The notes under the pieces: generated by a model
What the model was told of the DNA's origin: nothing
The model's input: the letters and a program-made list of their open reading frames with translations, nothing else
The model's database searches: none
Assembly (NCBI GenBank): GCA_964515615.1
Contig: CAZEVI010000006.1
Coordinates: 1 to 28,408, forward strand
Length of the DNA stretch: 28,408 nucleotides
Origin: CAZEVI01 sp964515615
GTDB lineage: Bacteria; Patescibacteriota; UBA1384; XYA2-FULL-43-10; CAINNR01
Reading direction: 5' to 3'
Position numbers and translations under genes: made by a program
In this document: piece by piece, positions 13,417 to 20,144 of the stretch
Layout of the letters: the number at the start of each line of letters is the position of its first letter
How positions within the stretch are numbered: position 1 is the stretch's first letter

Positions 13417-14475
13417 TTAAACATTAAACTTAAAAAGGCAAACATCACCATCTTTGACGAGATAATTTTTGCCTTCGGTGCGAACCAGTCCGTGGGTGCG
13501 GGCGCCGGTCCAGCCATTTTGAGCATAGAGATCTTGCCAAGAAACGACATCGGCGGCAATAAAACCTCGTTCGAAATCAGTGTGAATTACACCGGCAGCC
13601 TCGGGTGCTTTTGCTCCGTTGCGAACTGTCCAAGCGCGAGTTTCCGGCTCACCGGAAGTGAAATAGGTAATTAAATTTAGTGCTCTGTAAGCTTCTTTTA
13701 TCAGCCGATTAATGCCGGTGTCGGCGATACCTAAACTTTCGAGGTATTCCTTCTTTTCCTGATCATCGAGTTCGTTTAATTCACTCTCAATTTTGGCGGA
13801 AATCGGAATAAATTTATTATCTTCGAAACCGCGAAGCTGATTTTCGGAGCAGTTGGCAACGTACAAAATTGGTTTCATAGTCATCAACTCCAATGATTTT
13901 AGCAATTTCATTTCATCCTCGGATAAATCAGCTTCGCGAGCATTTTTGGCATTGAATAATTTCTTAATAATTTTTTCCAAGGCAGTTTTCTCCAGTTTTG
14001 CATCTTTTGAACCGCCTTTTATATCGCGATCCAAATTGTATTGACGTTTTTCAACTGTTGGAATATCAGCCAGTTGCAGTTCGGTTTCAATAGTTTCAAT
14101 GTCATTGGTTGGAGAAATTTTTCCGGCAACGTGAGTAACATTTTCGTCTTCAAAAAAACGAACGACCATAGCAATGGCGTCGCATTCGCGAATGTGAGAG
14201 AGAAATTGATTGCCGAGTCCTTCGCCTTTGGAAGCTCCGCGAACTAAGCCGGCAATATCAACAAACTCGACGACAGTCGGGACGATTTTTTTCGATTTGG
14301 AAACCTGCGCCAGCGGCGCCAATCTCTCATCCGGAACTTCAACAATTCCAACATTCGGCTCAATTGTGCAAAAAGGATAGTTGGCCGCTTCTGCTTGTGA
14401 TCCTTTGACCAGAGCATTGAACAGCGTACTCTTGCCAACATTTGGCAAACCAACTATCCCGATTTTTAGGCTCAT
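13417..14475 (-). CDS. ychF: redox-regulated ATPase YchF/OLA1 family
   Basis: YchF is an Obg-like P-loop protein that prefers ATP to GTP and binds ribosomes. It is 352 residues, close to the usual 363. G1 is GLPNVGKST (8-16), G3 is DIAGLVRGASKGEGLG (about 73-88) and the place of G4 (NKxD in GTPases) reads NCSE, which fits the family's ATP preference. The coiled-coil insertion lies at about 125-200 and the C-terminal TGS domain at about 270-352 (TRAWTVRNGAKAPEAAGVIH, GFIAADVVSW, GKNYLVKDGDV). A -10-like TACAAT lies about 30 nt before the ATG. No Shine-Dalgarno is visible. The gene is monocistronic. Confidence 0.96.
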   Translation of the reverse strand: MSLKIGIVGLPNVGKSTLFNALVKGSQAEAANYPFCTIEPNVGIVEVPDERLAPLAQVSKSKKIVPTVVEFVDIAGLVRGASKGEGLGNQFLSHIRECDAIAMVVRFFEDENVTHVAGKISPTNDIETIETELQLADIPTVEKRQYNLDRDIKGGSKDAKLEKTALEKIIKKLFNAKNAREADLSEDEMKLLKSLELMTMKPILYVANCSENQLRGFEDNKFIPISAKIESELNELDDQEKKEYLESLGIADTGINRLIKEAYRALNLITYFTSGEPETRAWTVRNGAKAPEAAGVIHTDFERGFIAADVVSWQDLYAQNGWTGARTHGLVRTEGKNYLVKDGDVCLFKFNV

Positions 14476-14523
14476 ATCAATTTAATTAATATTAATCTTT
14501 ATTCGATTGTAGCGCGAAGAGGG

Positions 14524-14552
14524 TTGATAGTAAAGGGGAAAAATGATATCAT
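14524..14552 (+). promoter_or_regulatory. promoter of the Cys-rich mini-gene
   Basis: TTGATA (14524-14529), a 17-nt spacer and TATCAT (14547-14552). An 11-bp near-perfect inverted repeat (ATCATCTTTTC with GAAAGGATGAT) spans the -10 and the ribosome-binding site, a possible operator. Confidence 0.55.
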
Positions 14553-14578
14553 CTTTTCTGAAAGGATGATGGTGATTG

Positions 14579-14767
14579 ATGAATTATCCTGCTGAATTGC
14601 CGGACGGTAGAAAATGTTGTCATTTTGGTGGCATGTTTTCTGAGTGCAAAGATTGTCAGAATAAAAGACCATCTTGTCCGAAATCGGACGAAGAAAAATT
14701 GTCAGCAAATTCTGGCAGTATCCCGATCGGTTTTGGCACGGCAGTCAAGACTAAATTTGCTTTTTAG
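14579..14767 (+). CDS. Cys-rich small protein, 62 aa
   Basis: I do not recognise this protein. It carries five cysteines in its first half in the pattern CCHF, ECKDC and C before PKSDEEK (residues about 12-35), which suggests a small zinc-binding or disulfide-linked fold. The rest is Ser/Gly-rich without a membrane segment. The start ATG 14579 is set by AAAGGA about 11 nt upstream and by a TTGATA/TATCAT promoter. It is a one-gene unit closed by the terminator at 14813-14837, divergent from ychF. Confidence 0.6.
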   Translation: MNYPAELPDGRKCCHFGGMFSECKDCQNKRPSCPKSDEEKLSANSGSIPIGFGTAVKTKFAF

Positions 14768-14812
14768 TCAACAATAATTACAATTCCTTATTATCCATTA
14801 TCTTTTTTCCGG

Positions 14813-14837
14813 CGAGCAGATTCTATTGCTCGTTTTT
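14813..14837 (+). terminator. terminator of the Cys-rich mini-gene
   Basis: CGAGCA (14813-14818) pairs with TGCTCG (14827-14832), 8-nt loop, five T. Confidence 0.75.
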
Positions 14838-14866
14838 ATTTTCTACTACCTGCAAAATTATTAATA

Positions 14867-14892
14867 AACAACCCGCTGATTGACGGGTTGTT
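14867..14892 (-). terminator. hairpin behind the receiver-like gene
   Basis: AACAACCCG (14867-14875) pairs perfectly with CGGGTTGTT (14884-14892), 8-nt loop. Only a weak T-rich stretch follows on the minus strand. Its stem sequence resembles the palindrome at 9433-9456. Confidence 0.55.
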
Positions 14893-14900
14893 GAAATTAA

Positions 14901-15327
14901 CTATTTTCCGAAAGAAGCTAAAACTGGATCCCCCAAAGCTCTTCTACAAAGTGAAGTTATTGATTGATACTGATCATATGGGTAAGAAACCAAATTTTTG
15001 CTCGAGAAAAGAATTATTGCCTTCATCTTGCCACTGTCGTACCATTCTGTGTGCTCAATTTGAGTAGCTACATTTTCAACAAAATCTCCCTCGCAGGATT
15101 TTGGCAATTGTGTGTCAATAACTATCAACCTTAACTCATCATAACTGAATGCGGTGCTATCAATAAAAAGGTCATAAAGTTCGCTTGTTGAGCCGGCAAA
15201 ATCGATTTCATCTTCTGATAAGTGGCAAACTCGAATCAGAAAATTTTGTATCTCATTTATTTTTTCTGGACAGTCAGTCGCTACAATTGCTCGTGTCAGC
15301 TTCCTCGCCTTCCTTTCTTGCTGTCAT
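14901..15327 (-). pseudogene. receiver-like gene with a frameshift at its start
   Basis: The frame open from about 15299 to TAG 14901 encodes 132 residues with a response-regulator-like order. An N-terminal strand-plus-Asp (TRAIVATDCPEKINEIQNFL) comes first, then a central strand ending in Asp (LRLIVIDTQLPKSC, where the phospho-acceptor would lie), then KAIILFSSKN, where the conserved Thr/Ser strand would be. No ATG/GTG start lies in this frame at the right place. A strong ribosome-binding site (AAGGAG) does precede ATG 15327, but that ATG opens a frame that stops after 17 codons. A single-base shift in the purine-rich stretch AAGAAAGGAAGGCGAGGAAG would join the two. So it is a frameshifted gene, a sequencing error, or a case of coupled or non-canonical initiation. 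The receiver identity is an inference. Confidence 0.5.
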
Positions 15328-15403
15328 GCTGACTCCTTACCGCATCGCTTATTGTCGGACTTGATTGTGCAGTATCAAAGGATTAAAAAAAGTAAATATC
15401 AAA

Positions 15404-15533
15404 TTGAAAGACTCATCATTTGGTTAATATCTGGCGTTGGCAAATATTTCTTACCCGACTTCGAGAAATTATCAAATGGTAATTTTTTCAAAATTTACAC
15501 CGCCGATCCGGCTTTTTTCGGATCGGTTTTTTT
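15404..15533 (+). ncRNA. candidate small RNA
   Basis: TTGAAA (15404-15409), a 15-nt spacer and TAATAT (15425-15430) predict a start near 15437. AAATTA/TAATTT (about 15469-15488) forms a hairpin and a strong terminator ends at 15533, so an RNA of about 95 nt is possible. The only ORF here begins with TTG without a ribosome-binding site and runs through the terminator, so I do not call it coding. Confidence 0.35.
15503..15533 (+). terminator. strong terminator with no gene before it
   Basis: CCGATCCG (15503-15510) pairs perfectly with CGGATCGG (15519-15526), 8-nt loop, followed by seven T. It insulates thyA from upstream transcription. Confidence 0.85.
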
Positions 15534-15539
15534 AACATC

Positions 15540-15588
15540 TTGATTTGGGAAAATATCTGTTAAAATAGTTTTTGCGGGCGAGTGCCCG
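15540..15588 (+). promoter_or_regulatory. thyA promoter and leader hairpin
   Basis: TTGATT (15540-15545), a 15-nt spacer and extended -10 TGTTAAAAT (TAAAAT 15561-15566). In the leader CGGGC (15575-15579) pairs with GCCCG (15584-15588), followed by a T-rich stretch, a weak attenuator-like shape about 45 nt before the start codon. Confidence 0.5.
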
Positions 15589-15634
15589 TTTGCCGTTTTT
15601 TGCAGTTGCACATTACCAACGGAGGTGATCAATC

Positions 15635-16507
15635 ATGCCTTTAATGACTGATCCGGAATTATTGAAGAAAATGTTACTTCCAAATGTTCAAATCATTGCT
15701 GAAAATTTGCCACAAGGTTGGGAAGAAGCTGTCAAGTGTTGCTGGGAATTTGGAGCCAAAATCAAAACGCAATATGATAGACCTGACGATTCGGCAAGCC
15801 GTGATGTTGCTTTGAATTTGACAATTCTTAATCCATTTGCCGAGCCACGAATTCATCGTGATATGCCTGGTGGTTTTGAAGCTTTGGAGATGTATCGACG
15901 CGAAGTTCTTGATGGGGTTCATGATAGTTGGATTGATCCGGAAGCCGGAAAGTGGCAGTACACTTATCACGAGCGGATTTATAATTACACGGTTCCGGGA
16001 ATTCCCGATCCAATCAATCAAATTGAAGCAGTTATTAATCAACTTTGTTCGGCAACACATAGTCGTCGAGCGCAGGCGGTAATTTGGAAGCCGTGGGAAG
16101 ATGCCTCCATTGATGATCCGGCTTGTTTGCAAAGTCTTTGGTTTCGAATTCTCGACGATAAGTTAGTCATGCGTTGCCGAATGCGCAGCAATGATGCTTG
16201 GAAAGCAGCATTTATGAATATGTACGTTTTTACCGATCTTCAGCGTAATGTTGCCGAAGAGATCAGTCGGCGACTTGATCGAAAGATTGAAGTTGGTCAA
16301 TATGATCATGTTGCTGACAGTTTTCACATTTACGGATCATATTTCAAGGATTTTACCGGCCGATTTTTGCAGAATTTGGAAACGAGAACCTTTGAACAGC
16401 GAACTTTTAGAACCAACGATTCGCAAATTGCCAATATTATGGAAGATGCTTCAGAAACTGTTAAAGCCAAATTGGCACACGAACGAGAAGAATATCTGAA
16501 AAAATAA
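15635..16507 (+). CDS. thyA: thymidylate synthase, ThyA superfamily, archaeal-like type
   Basis: Thymidylate synthase methylates dUMP to dTMP with methylenetetrahydrofolate. The 290-residue protein shows THSRRAQAVIW (Arg144/145, phosphate binding), DDPACLQSLWF with the nucleophile Cys164, RSNDAWKAAFMN with Asn195 at the position that selects a uracil base, and DSFHIYG (228-234) for the sugar. The PACLQ context and RSND are, to my knowledge, typical of archaeal (methanogen-type) ThyA and unlike the PPCH of E. coli. The flavin-dependent ThyX motif RHR-x7-S is absent. GGAGGTGA precedes ATG 15635 by 6 nt. It is followed by a terminator and by tmk, whose product uses dTMP. A dCMP hydroxymethylase would carry Asp at the Asn195 position, so that alternative is unlikely. 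Confidence 0.85.
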   Translation: MPLMTDPELLKKMLLPNVQIIAENLPQGWEEAVKCCWEFGAKIKTQYDRPDDSASRDVALNLTILNPFAEPRIHRDMPGGFEALEMYRREVLDGVHDSWIDPEAGKWQYTYHERIYNYTVPGIPDPINQIEAVINQLCSATHSRRAQAVIWKPWEDASIDDPACLQSLWFRILDDKLVMRCRMRSNDAWKAAFMNMYVFTDLQRNVAEEISRRLDRKIEVGQYDHVADSFHIYGSYFKDFTGRFLQNLETRTFEQRTFRTNDSQIANIMEDASETVKAKLAHEREEYLKK

Positions 16508-16531
16508 TTCGGATTTTTAGTATTTGGGTTG

Positions 16532-16559
16532 CCCGTCCTTTTGTTGAGGGCGGGTTTTT
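16532..16559 (+). terminator. thyA terminator
   Basis: CCCGTCC (16532-16538) pairs with GGGCGGG (16548-16554), one G-T pair, 9-nt loop, five T. Confidence 0.8.
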
Positions 16560-16622
16560 CATAATTTGGTGGAGTCCATTTTCTGTGATAAAATTGGCTG
16601 AACACCATAAATAAAATATTGC

Positions 16623-17285
16623 ATGAAAAAACATAATTATGTCGGTTTGTTTATCTCCTTCGAAGGATTGGACGGCGCCGGTTCATCAACACAAGCAAGT
16701 AAGCTAGTCGAGCGACTCAATAATTTTGGGTTTTATTCTTATTTGACAAAAGAGCCAACAAATAATTTGATTGGTGGCTTAATTAGGGCGGCATTAACAA
16801 AAAGTTGGCAAGCCTCTCCGGAGTGTATGCAACTTCTTTACGCCGCTGATCGAGCTCATCATCTTAAAAGAGAAATAATTCCGGCACTTGAAAAAGGTAA
16901 TATTATTGTTTCAGATCGATATTATTTGTCGTCGATTGCTTTTGGTTCTCTCAATAGCGAAAAAAAATGGCTAATTGATATCAATGAACAATTTATTTTG
17001 CCGGATGTAACATTCTTTATCGATGTGTCGGCAGAAAATTGCATTAAGCGCATTCATGAAAATCGTAACGAGTTTGAATTATTTGAAGAAAAAAACAAAC
17101 TGGTAAAAGTTCAAAAAACATACAAAAATCTAGCAAAATCGTCTAGTGACATCATCAGTATTAATGGAGAAAGATCGATTGAAATAATCGGGCAAGAGAT
17201 TTTTCTTCAAACCAAGAAATTGCTAAAAAAGAGAAGTGCGACATTAAAACGGCGTGTCAATAGCTTGTTTGCCGCTGACATTTGA
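16623..17285 (+). CDS. tmk: dTMP kinase
   Basis: Thymidylate kinase converts dTMP to dTDP with ATP, one step after ThyA, in the cytosol. It is 220 residues. The P-loop is FEGLDGAGSSTQ (13-24), the SDRYYLSSIAFGS stretch (about 97-109) carries the DRY Arg, and the lid region near NRNEFELFEE is short. The GAGSST P-loop is more like archaeal than enterobacterial enzymes (which have GAGKTT), matching the type of the neighbouring thyA. The last 20 residues are basic and not part of the fold. No Shine-Dalgarno is seen. TGATAAAAT lies about 30 nt upstream and a second TAAAAT 5 nt before the ATG. Confidence 0.92.
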   Translation: MKKHNYVGLFISFEGLDGAGSSTQASKLVERLNNFGFYSYLTKEPTNNLIGGLIRAALTKSWQASPECMQLLYAADRAHHLKREIIPALEKGNIIVSDRYYLSSIAFGSLNSEKKWLIDINEQFILPDVTFFIDVSAENCIKRIHENRNEFELFEEKNKLVKVQKTYKNLAKSSSDIISINGERSIEIIGQEIFLQTKKLLKKRSATLKRRVNSLFAADI

Positions 17286-17357
17286 GGGTGGTTTTTTTTT
17301 ATTTAAATTAAAGTGATATAGTTGAATTAGCACAAATCATGTCAGGAGGCGATTGAC

Positions 17358-17621
17358 ATGGCGAAAATTGTTGATCGTTTTGTGCCAAGAGACAGATTCC
17401 GATTGGCGAAAATTTCATTTTTTCTTTTTTGGGAGTTGCTTTGTCTCAGATATTTTGCAGAGGCTTCTAAAGAATTTTTCCGCTGCTTGTATCTGTTTAT
17501 GACTGCCGGATTCTCAACCAATCTGGTTACTGTTTATAGTAACGGCAATATTTGCTCTGGCGCAGATTGCCCTCTTGATGGTTACATTGAAAAAGAAACT
17601 CATTCTCAAGCCGCGCAGTAG
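17358..17621 (+). CDS. hypothetical protein, 87 aa
   Basis: I do not recognise this protein. CAGGAGG lies 9 nt before ATG 17358, and TGATATAGT (TATAGT 17317-17322) is a plausible extended -10. The first half is basic, then amphipathic to hydrophobic with many Phe/Leu (KISFFLFWELLCLRYF, EFFRCLYLFMTAGF), possibly a membrane-associated helix pair. The second half is polar with a Cys pair (ICSGADC). The stop codon TAG (17619-17621) lies in the loop and stem of its own terminator hairpin, a very tight end. It is monocistronic between tmk and the DedA gene. Confidence 0.55.
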   Translation: MAKIVDRFVPRDRFRLAKISFFLFWELLCLRYFAEASKEFFRCLYLFMTAGFSTNLVTVYSNGNICSGADCPLDGYIEKETHSQAAQ

Positions 17622-17634
17622 CGCGGCCTTTTTT
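17610..17634 (+). terminator. terminator overlapping the stop codon of the 17358 gene
   Basis: GCCGCGC (17610-17616) pairs perfectly with GCGCGGC (17621-17627), loop AGTA, then C and six T. Confidence 0.85.
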
Positions 17635-17660
17635 CTATTAAAACTATTAGGAAGTGGTGA

Positions 17661-17691
17661 TAAAATGTTTGGCAATTTTTCTGCTAAAATA
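17661..17691 (+). promoter_or_regulatory. two extended -10 boxes before the DedA gene
   Basis: TGATAAAAT (ending 17666) and TGCTAAAAT (ending 17690). The second lies 7 nt before ATG 17698, so transcripts from it would be leaderless. Confidence 0.5.
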
Positions 17692-17697
17692 GAATTA

Positions 17698-18543
17698 ATG
17701 AAAAAAATTCTCAAACATTTGGCTTTGCCATTAATATTTTTGGGAACGCTGGCTGTTTTTTTTGTTCTTACTTCAATATTTTTTCCAACCCCAGACGCAC
17801 TTTTAGAAGTTTTGCGGCATTATTTTGAGCTCTGGGGATATCCAGTTTTGTTTATATTCGGTGTAATTGAGGCAATTCCAATTATCAATCTTTACTTCCC
17901 CGGCTCGTCGATTATTCTTTTGGGGGCAGCTTTTTCCCGACAGGGAACACTAAACATCTTTTTGGTAATTCTGGTCGGTTGTTTGGCTTTTATATTGACC
18001 TACACGCTGAATTATCTGGTTGGCTATCATGGTTGGCATAAGGTTTTCCATCGCTTTGGACTTGGTGACGCCCTCGACAAAACTGCTAAGCGGATTGATA
18101 AACACGGAATATTTTGGATTTGGATCTCCTATGTTCATCCAAATCTCGGGGCACTGACATCAACAGCTTTCGGCGTTTTGAAATTGCCGCTAAAAAGTTT
18201 TTATTTGCATTCATTTTTTGCGGTGCTTTTCTGGAACACTTTTTGGTCGTTTTTAATGTACTTCGCTTCCGATCATTTAATCGGTATTCTAACCGCTCGC
18301 TGGCTGGTAATTGCCACACTTTTGCTTTTTGTCGGAGTCAAAATAATTTTTTTAGGAACAATCAATTTAAGGAAACCAAGTTTTAAAGGAAAAAATGAAA
18401 AAATTTTTGCTGATTTTAATTTCACTGTTAATAATTGCCGGCAGTTATTATTTTTGGTTTATGAACAAAGCGCTGGCGCCGGTGCGTCACTCTACCGACA
18501 ACGGAAGCGAAAAGATTCCGGTCGTCATTGTACCGCATTTTGA
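17698..18543 (+). CDS. DedA-family membrane protein with an overlapping C-terminal tail
   Basis: DedA/Tvp38 proteins are polytopic membrane proteins, several of them proton-driven lipid flippases. The core shows a first membrane helix (about 5-28), ELWGYPVLFIFGVIEAIPIINLYFPG (the re-entrant PxPG-type region), LNIFLVILVGCLAFILTYTLNYLVGY, the KTAKRIDKHGIFWIWISYVHPN region, and two further helices. The conserved Arg of the usual GRF-P-R motif is not obvious here. ATG 17698 is chosen (-10 box 7 nt upstream); ATG 17665 with AGGAAG upstream is the alternative. The frame runs on for 149 bp inside the next gene, adding about 50 basic, non-membrane residues that the family lacks. The natural end is near 18390. 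Confidence 0.8.
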   Translation: MKKILKHLALPLIFLGTLAVFFVLTSIFFPTPDALLEVLRHYFELWGYPVLFIFGVIEAIPIINLYFPGSSIILLGAAFSRQGTLNIFLVILVGCLAFILTYTLNYLVGYHGWHKVFHRFGLGDALDKTAKRIDKHGIFWIWISYVHPNLGALTSTAFGVLKLPLKSFYLHSFFAVLFWNTFWSFLMYFASDHLIGILTARWLVIATLLLFVGVKIIFLGTINLRKPSFKGKNEKIFADFNFTVNNCRQLLFLVYEQSAGAGASLYRQRKRKDSGRHCTAF

Positions 18544-20119
18544 TAATTTCGCCGACAAGCGAGCAGAACTTTTAAAAGATATCGGAGAAAAATATCAGCC
18601 GAAAATTGCCGTTGTTGTTTCTGTAAACCATTTCAATTCCGGCTCGGCATCAATTATTACTGCCGACCGTAATTGGGCTCTAAATGGTGGTGATATGCAA
18701 TCAAACAAAGATTTCGCCCAAAAACTAGTGGCATCAGGCTTGGCTGATTCCGATTCGTCGGCTTTCGACAAAGAGCACGGAATCACCAACGTCCTGCCAA
18801 GTGTTCGCGACAGTATTAGCAAAAATTTTCTGCCGATTATCATCCGTGATAACACGCCGCGAGATCAAATTGATAAATTAGCCGATTGGCTTTCAGCTAA
18901 CATCTCTGACGCAATTTTGGTCGCTTCGGTTGATTTTTCACATTATCAGCCAAACGCTTTGGCTCAAATTCACGACCGGTTTTCAATTCAAGCACTGGCA
19001 AATTTGGACAGCGAAAAAACTTGGACGGCTGAGACCGATTCGTCGCAAACGCTGTATTTGGCAGAAAAAATTGCCACAACTTCAGCCGCCAAGAATTTTC
19101 ATCTTTTTTATAACAGCAATTCGGGAGCGGTAAATAATAATGATGATTCGGAGACCACCAGCGTAGTTTTGGGATATTACTCAAATAAAACGCCGGAAAA
19201 TTCGCTGGCTGGTGGAGAGCCGTCTACTTCATTTGTCATTGCCGGCGATGCAATGTTCGATCGCAATGTTTGGCAAAGTTATCAGTCGGATCTGAAAAAT
19301 GTTTTCTCCAATTTTGGCACTCGGGTTTTTCGCGGAGTCGATGCGCCAATTTTAAATTTGGAAGGTCCGGTCAGTTCCGTTTCTCATCCGGGCATCCAAA
19401 CCGGCGGTATGAGTTTTAATTTCCAGCCACAGGTGCCATCGGTATTGTCATATCTAAATGTCGGCGCAGTTTCATTGGCCAACAATCACACCAATAATGC
19501 CGGCAATTCCGGATTTGCCACCACCAAATCAATGCTTTCAAAATCGGAGATTAAATATTTCGGTCAGCCGCAAGGGTTTAATAAAGACGCTTCGATTTTG
19601 CAAATTGACGGTCCGATTCCGACAACAATCATTGGAATAATGGCCCTTGACAGTTTTGACCAAGCGGCGATGGAATCATCGATTAAAGTCGAAAAAGCCG
19701 CCGGTTGCACTATTATCATTTTCCCGCATTGGGGGACGGAATATGCGCCGAAACATTCGATATCACAAGAACAATTGGCCAAAAGTTGGATCTCCGCCGG
19801 CGCCGACATTATCATTGGATCGCATCCACACGTGGTTGAGGATTTTCAACTAATTGATGGCAAGCCGGTAATTTATTCGCTAGGGAATTTTGTTTTTGAT
19901 CAATTTTTCAGTCAAGAAACACAGGAAGGATTGGTGGTTGCCGGCACTATCAGCAAAGATAAAATTACTCTGACTTTTTTGCCGACTGTTGAGAAGAAAG
20001 TTAAACCGCAATTTATGACTGGTAATGCTAAAACTGCCAAGATTGAATCAATTTTTGACATAAATTCCGAAACTGGATTTATCAAGAAAAATGGTGATAC
20101 AATAGAAATAACAAGATAA
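18395..20119 (+). CDS. Memo-like (AmmeMemoRadiSam B) plus CapA metallophosphatase fusion, exported
   Basis: A 574-residue protein with an N-terminal signal anchor (about 3-23) and two domains. Residues about 40-265 resemble the Memo/AmmeMemoRadiSam protein B family, a LigB dioxygenase fold: VPHFDN (46-51), VNHFNS (77-82), KEHGITNVLPSV (126-137) and VDFSHYQP (179-186) match its His clusters. Residues about 278-525 are a CapA/PGA_cap domain (metallophosphatase fold): GDAMFDR (284-290), NLEGP (321-325), ANNHTNN (362-368), HWGTEY (445-450), GSHPHVVEDF (475-484) and YSLGNFVFDQ (494-503). CapA proteins act in poly-glutamate or other envelope polymers; the substrate here is unknown. AAAGGA lies 5 nt before ATG 18395. 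It overlaps DedA and is followed at 25 bp by the 20145 gene, so the three are one envelope operon. Confidence 0.85.
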   Translation: MKKFLLILISLLIIAGSYYFWFMNKALAPVRHSTDNGSEKIPVVIVPHFDNFADKRAELLKDIGEKYQPKIAVVVSVNHFNSGSASIITADRNWALNGGDMQSNKDFAQKLVASGLADSDSSAFDKEHGITNVLPSVRDSISKNFLPIIIRDNTPRDQIDKLADWLSANISDAILVASVDFSHYQPNALAQIHDRFSIQALANLDSEKTWTAETDSSQTLYLAEKIATTSAAKNFHLFYNSNSGAVNNNDDSETTSVVLGYYSNKTPENSLAGGEPSTSFVIAGDAMFDRNVWQSYQSDLKNVFSNFGTRVFRGVDAPILNLEGPVSSVSHPGIQTGGMSFNFQPQVPSVLSYLNVGAVSLANNHTNNAGNSGFATTKSMLSKSEIKYFGQPQGFNKDASILQIDGPIPTTIIGIMALDSFDQAAMESSIKVEKAAGCTIIIFPHWGTEYAPKHSISQEQLAKSWISAGADIIIGSHPHVVEDFQLIDGKPVIYSLGNFVFDQFFSQETQEGLVVAGTISKDKITLTFLPTVEKKVKPQFMTGNAKTAKIESIFDINSETGFIKKNGDTIEITR

Positions 20120-20144
20120 ATTATAAAGATAACAGGGAAGAGCT

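Noticed and set aside
15352..15543. 63-aa ORF starting at TTG 15352
   Set aside because: There is no ribosome-binding site, and the frame runs through a perfect terminator hairpin.
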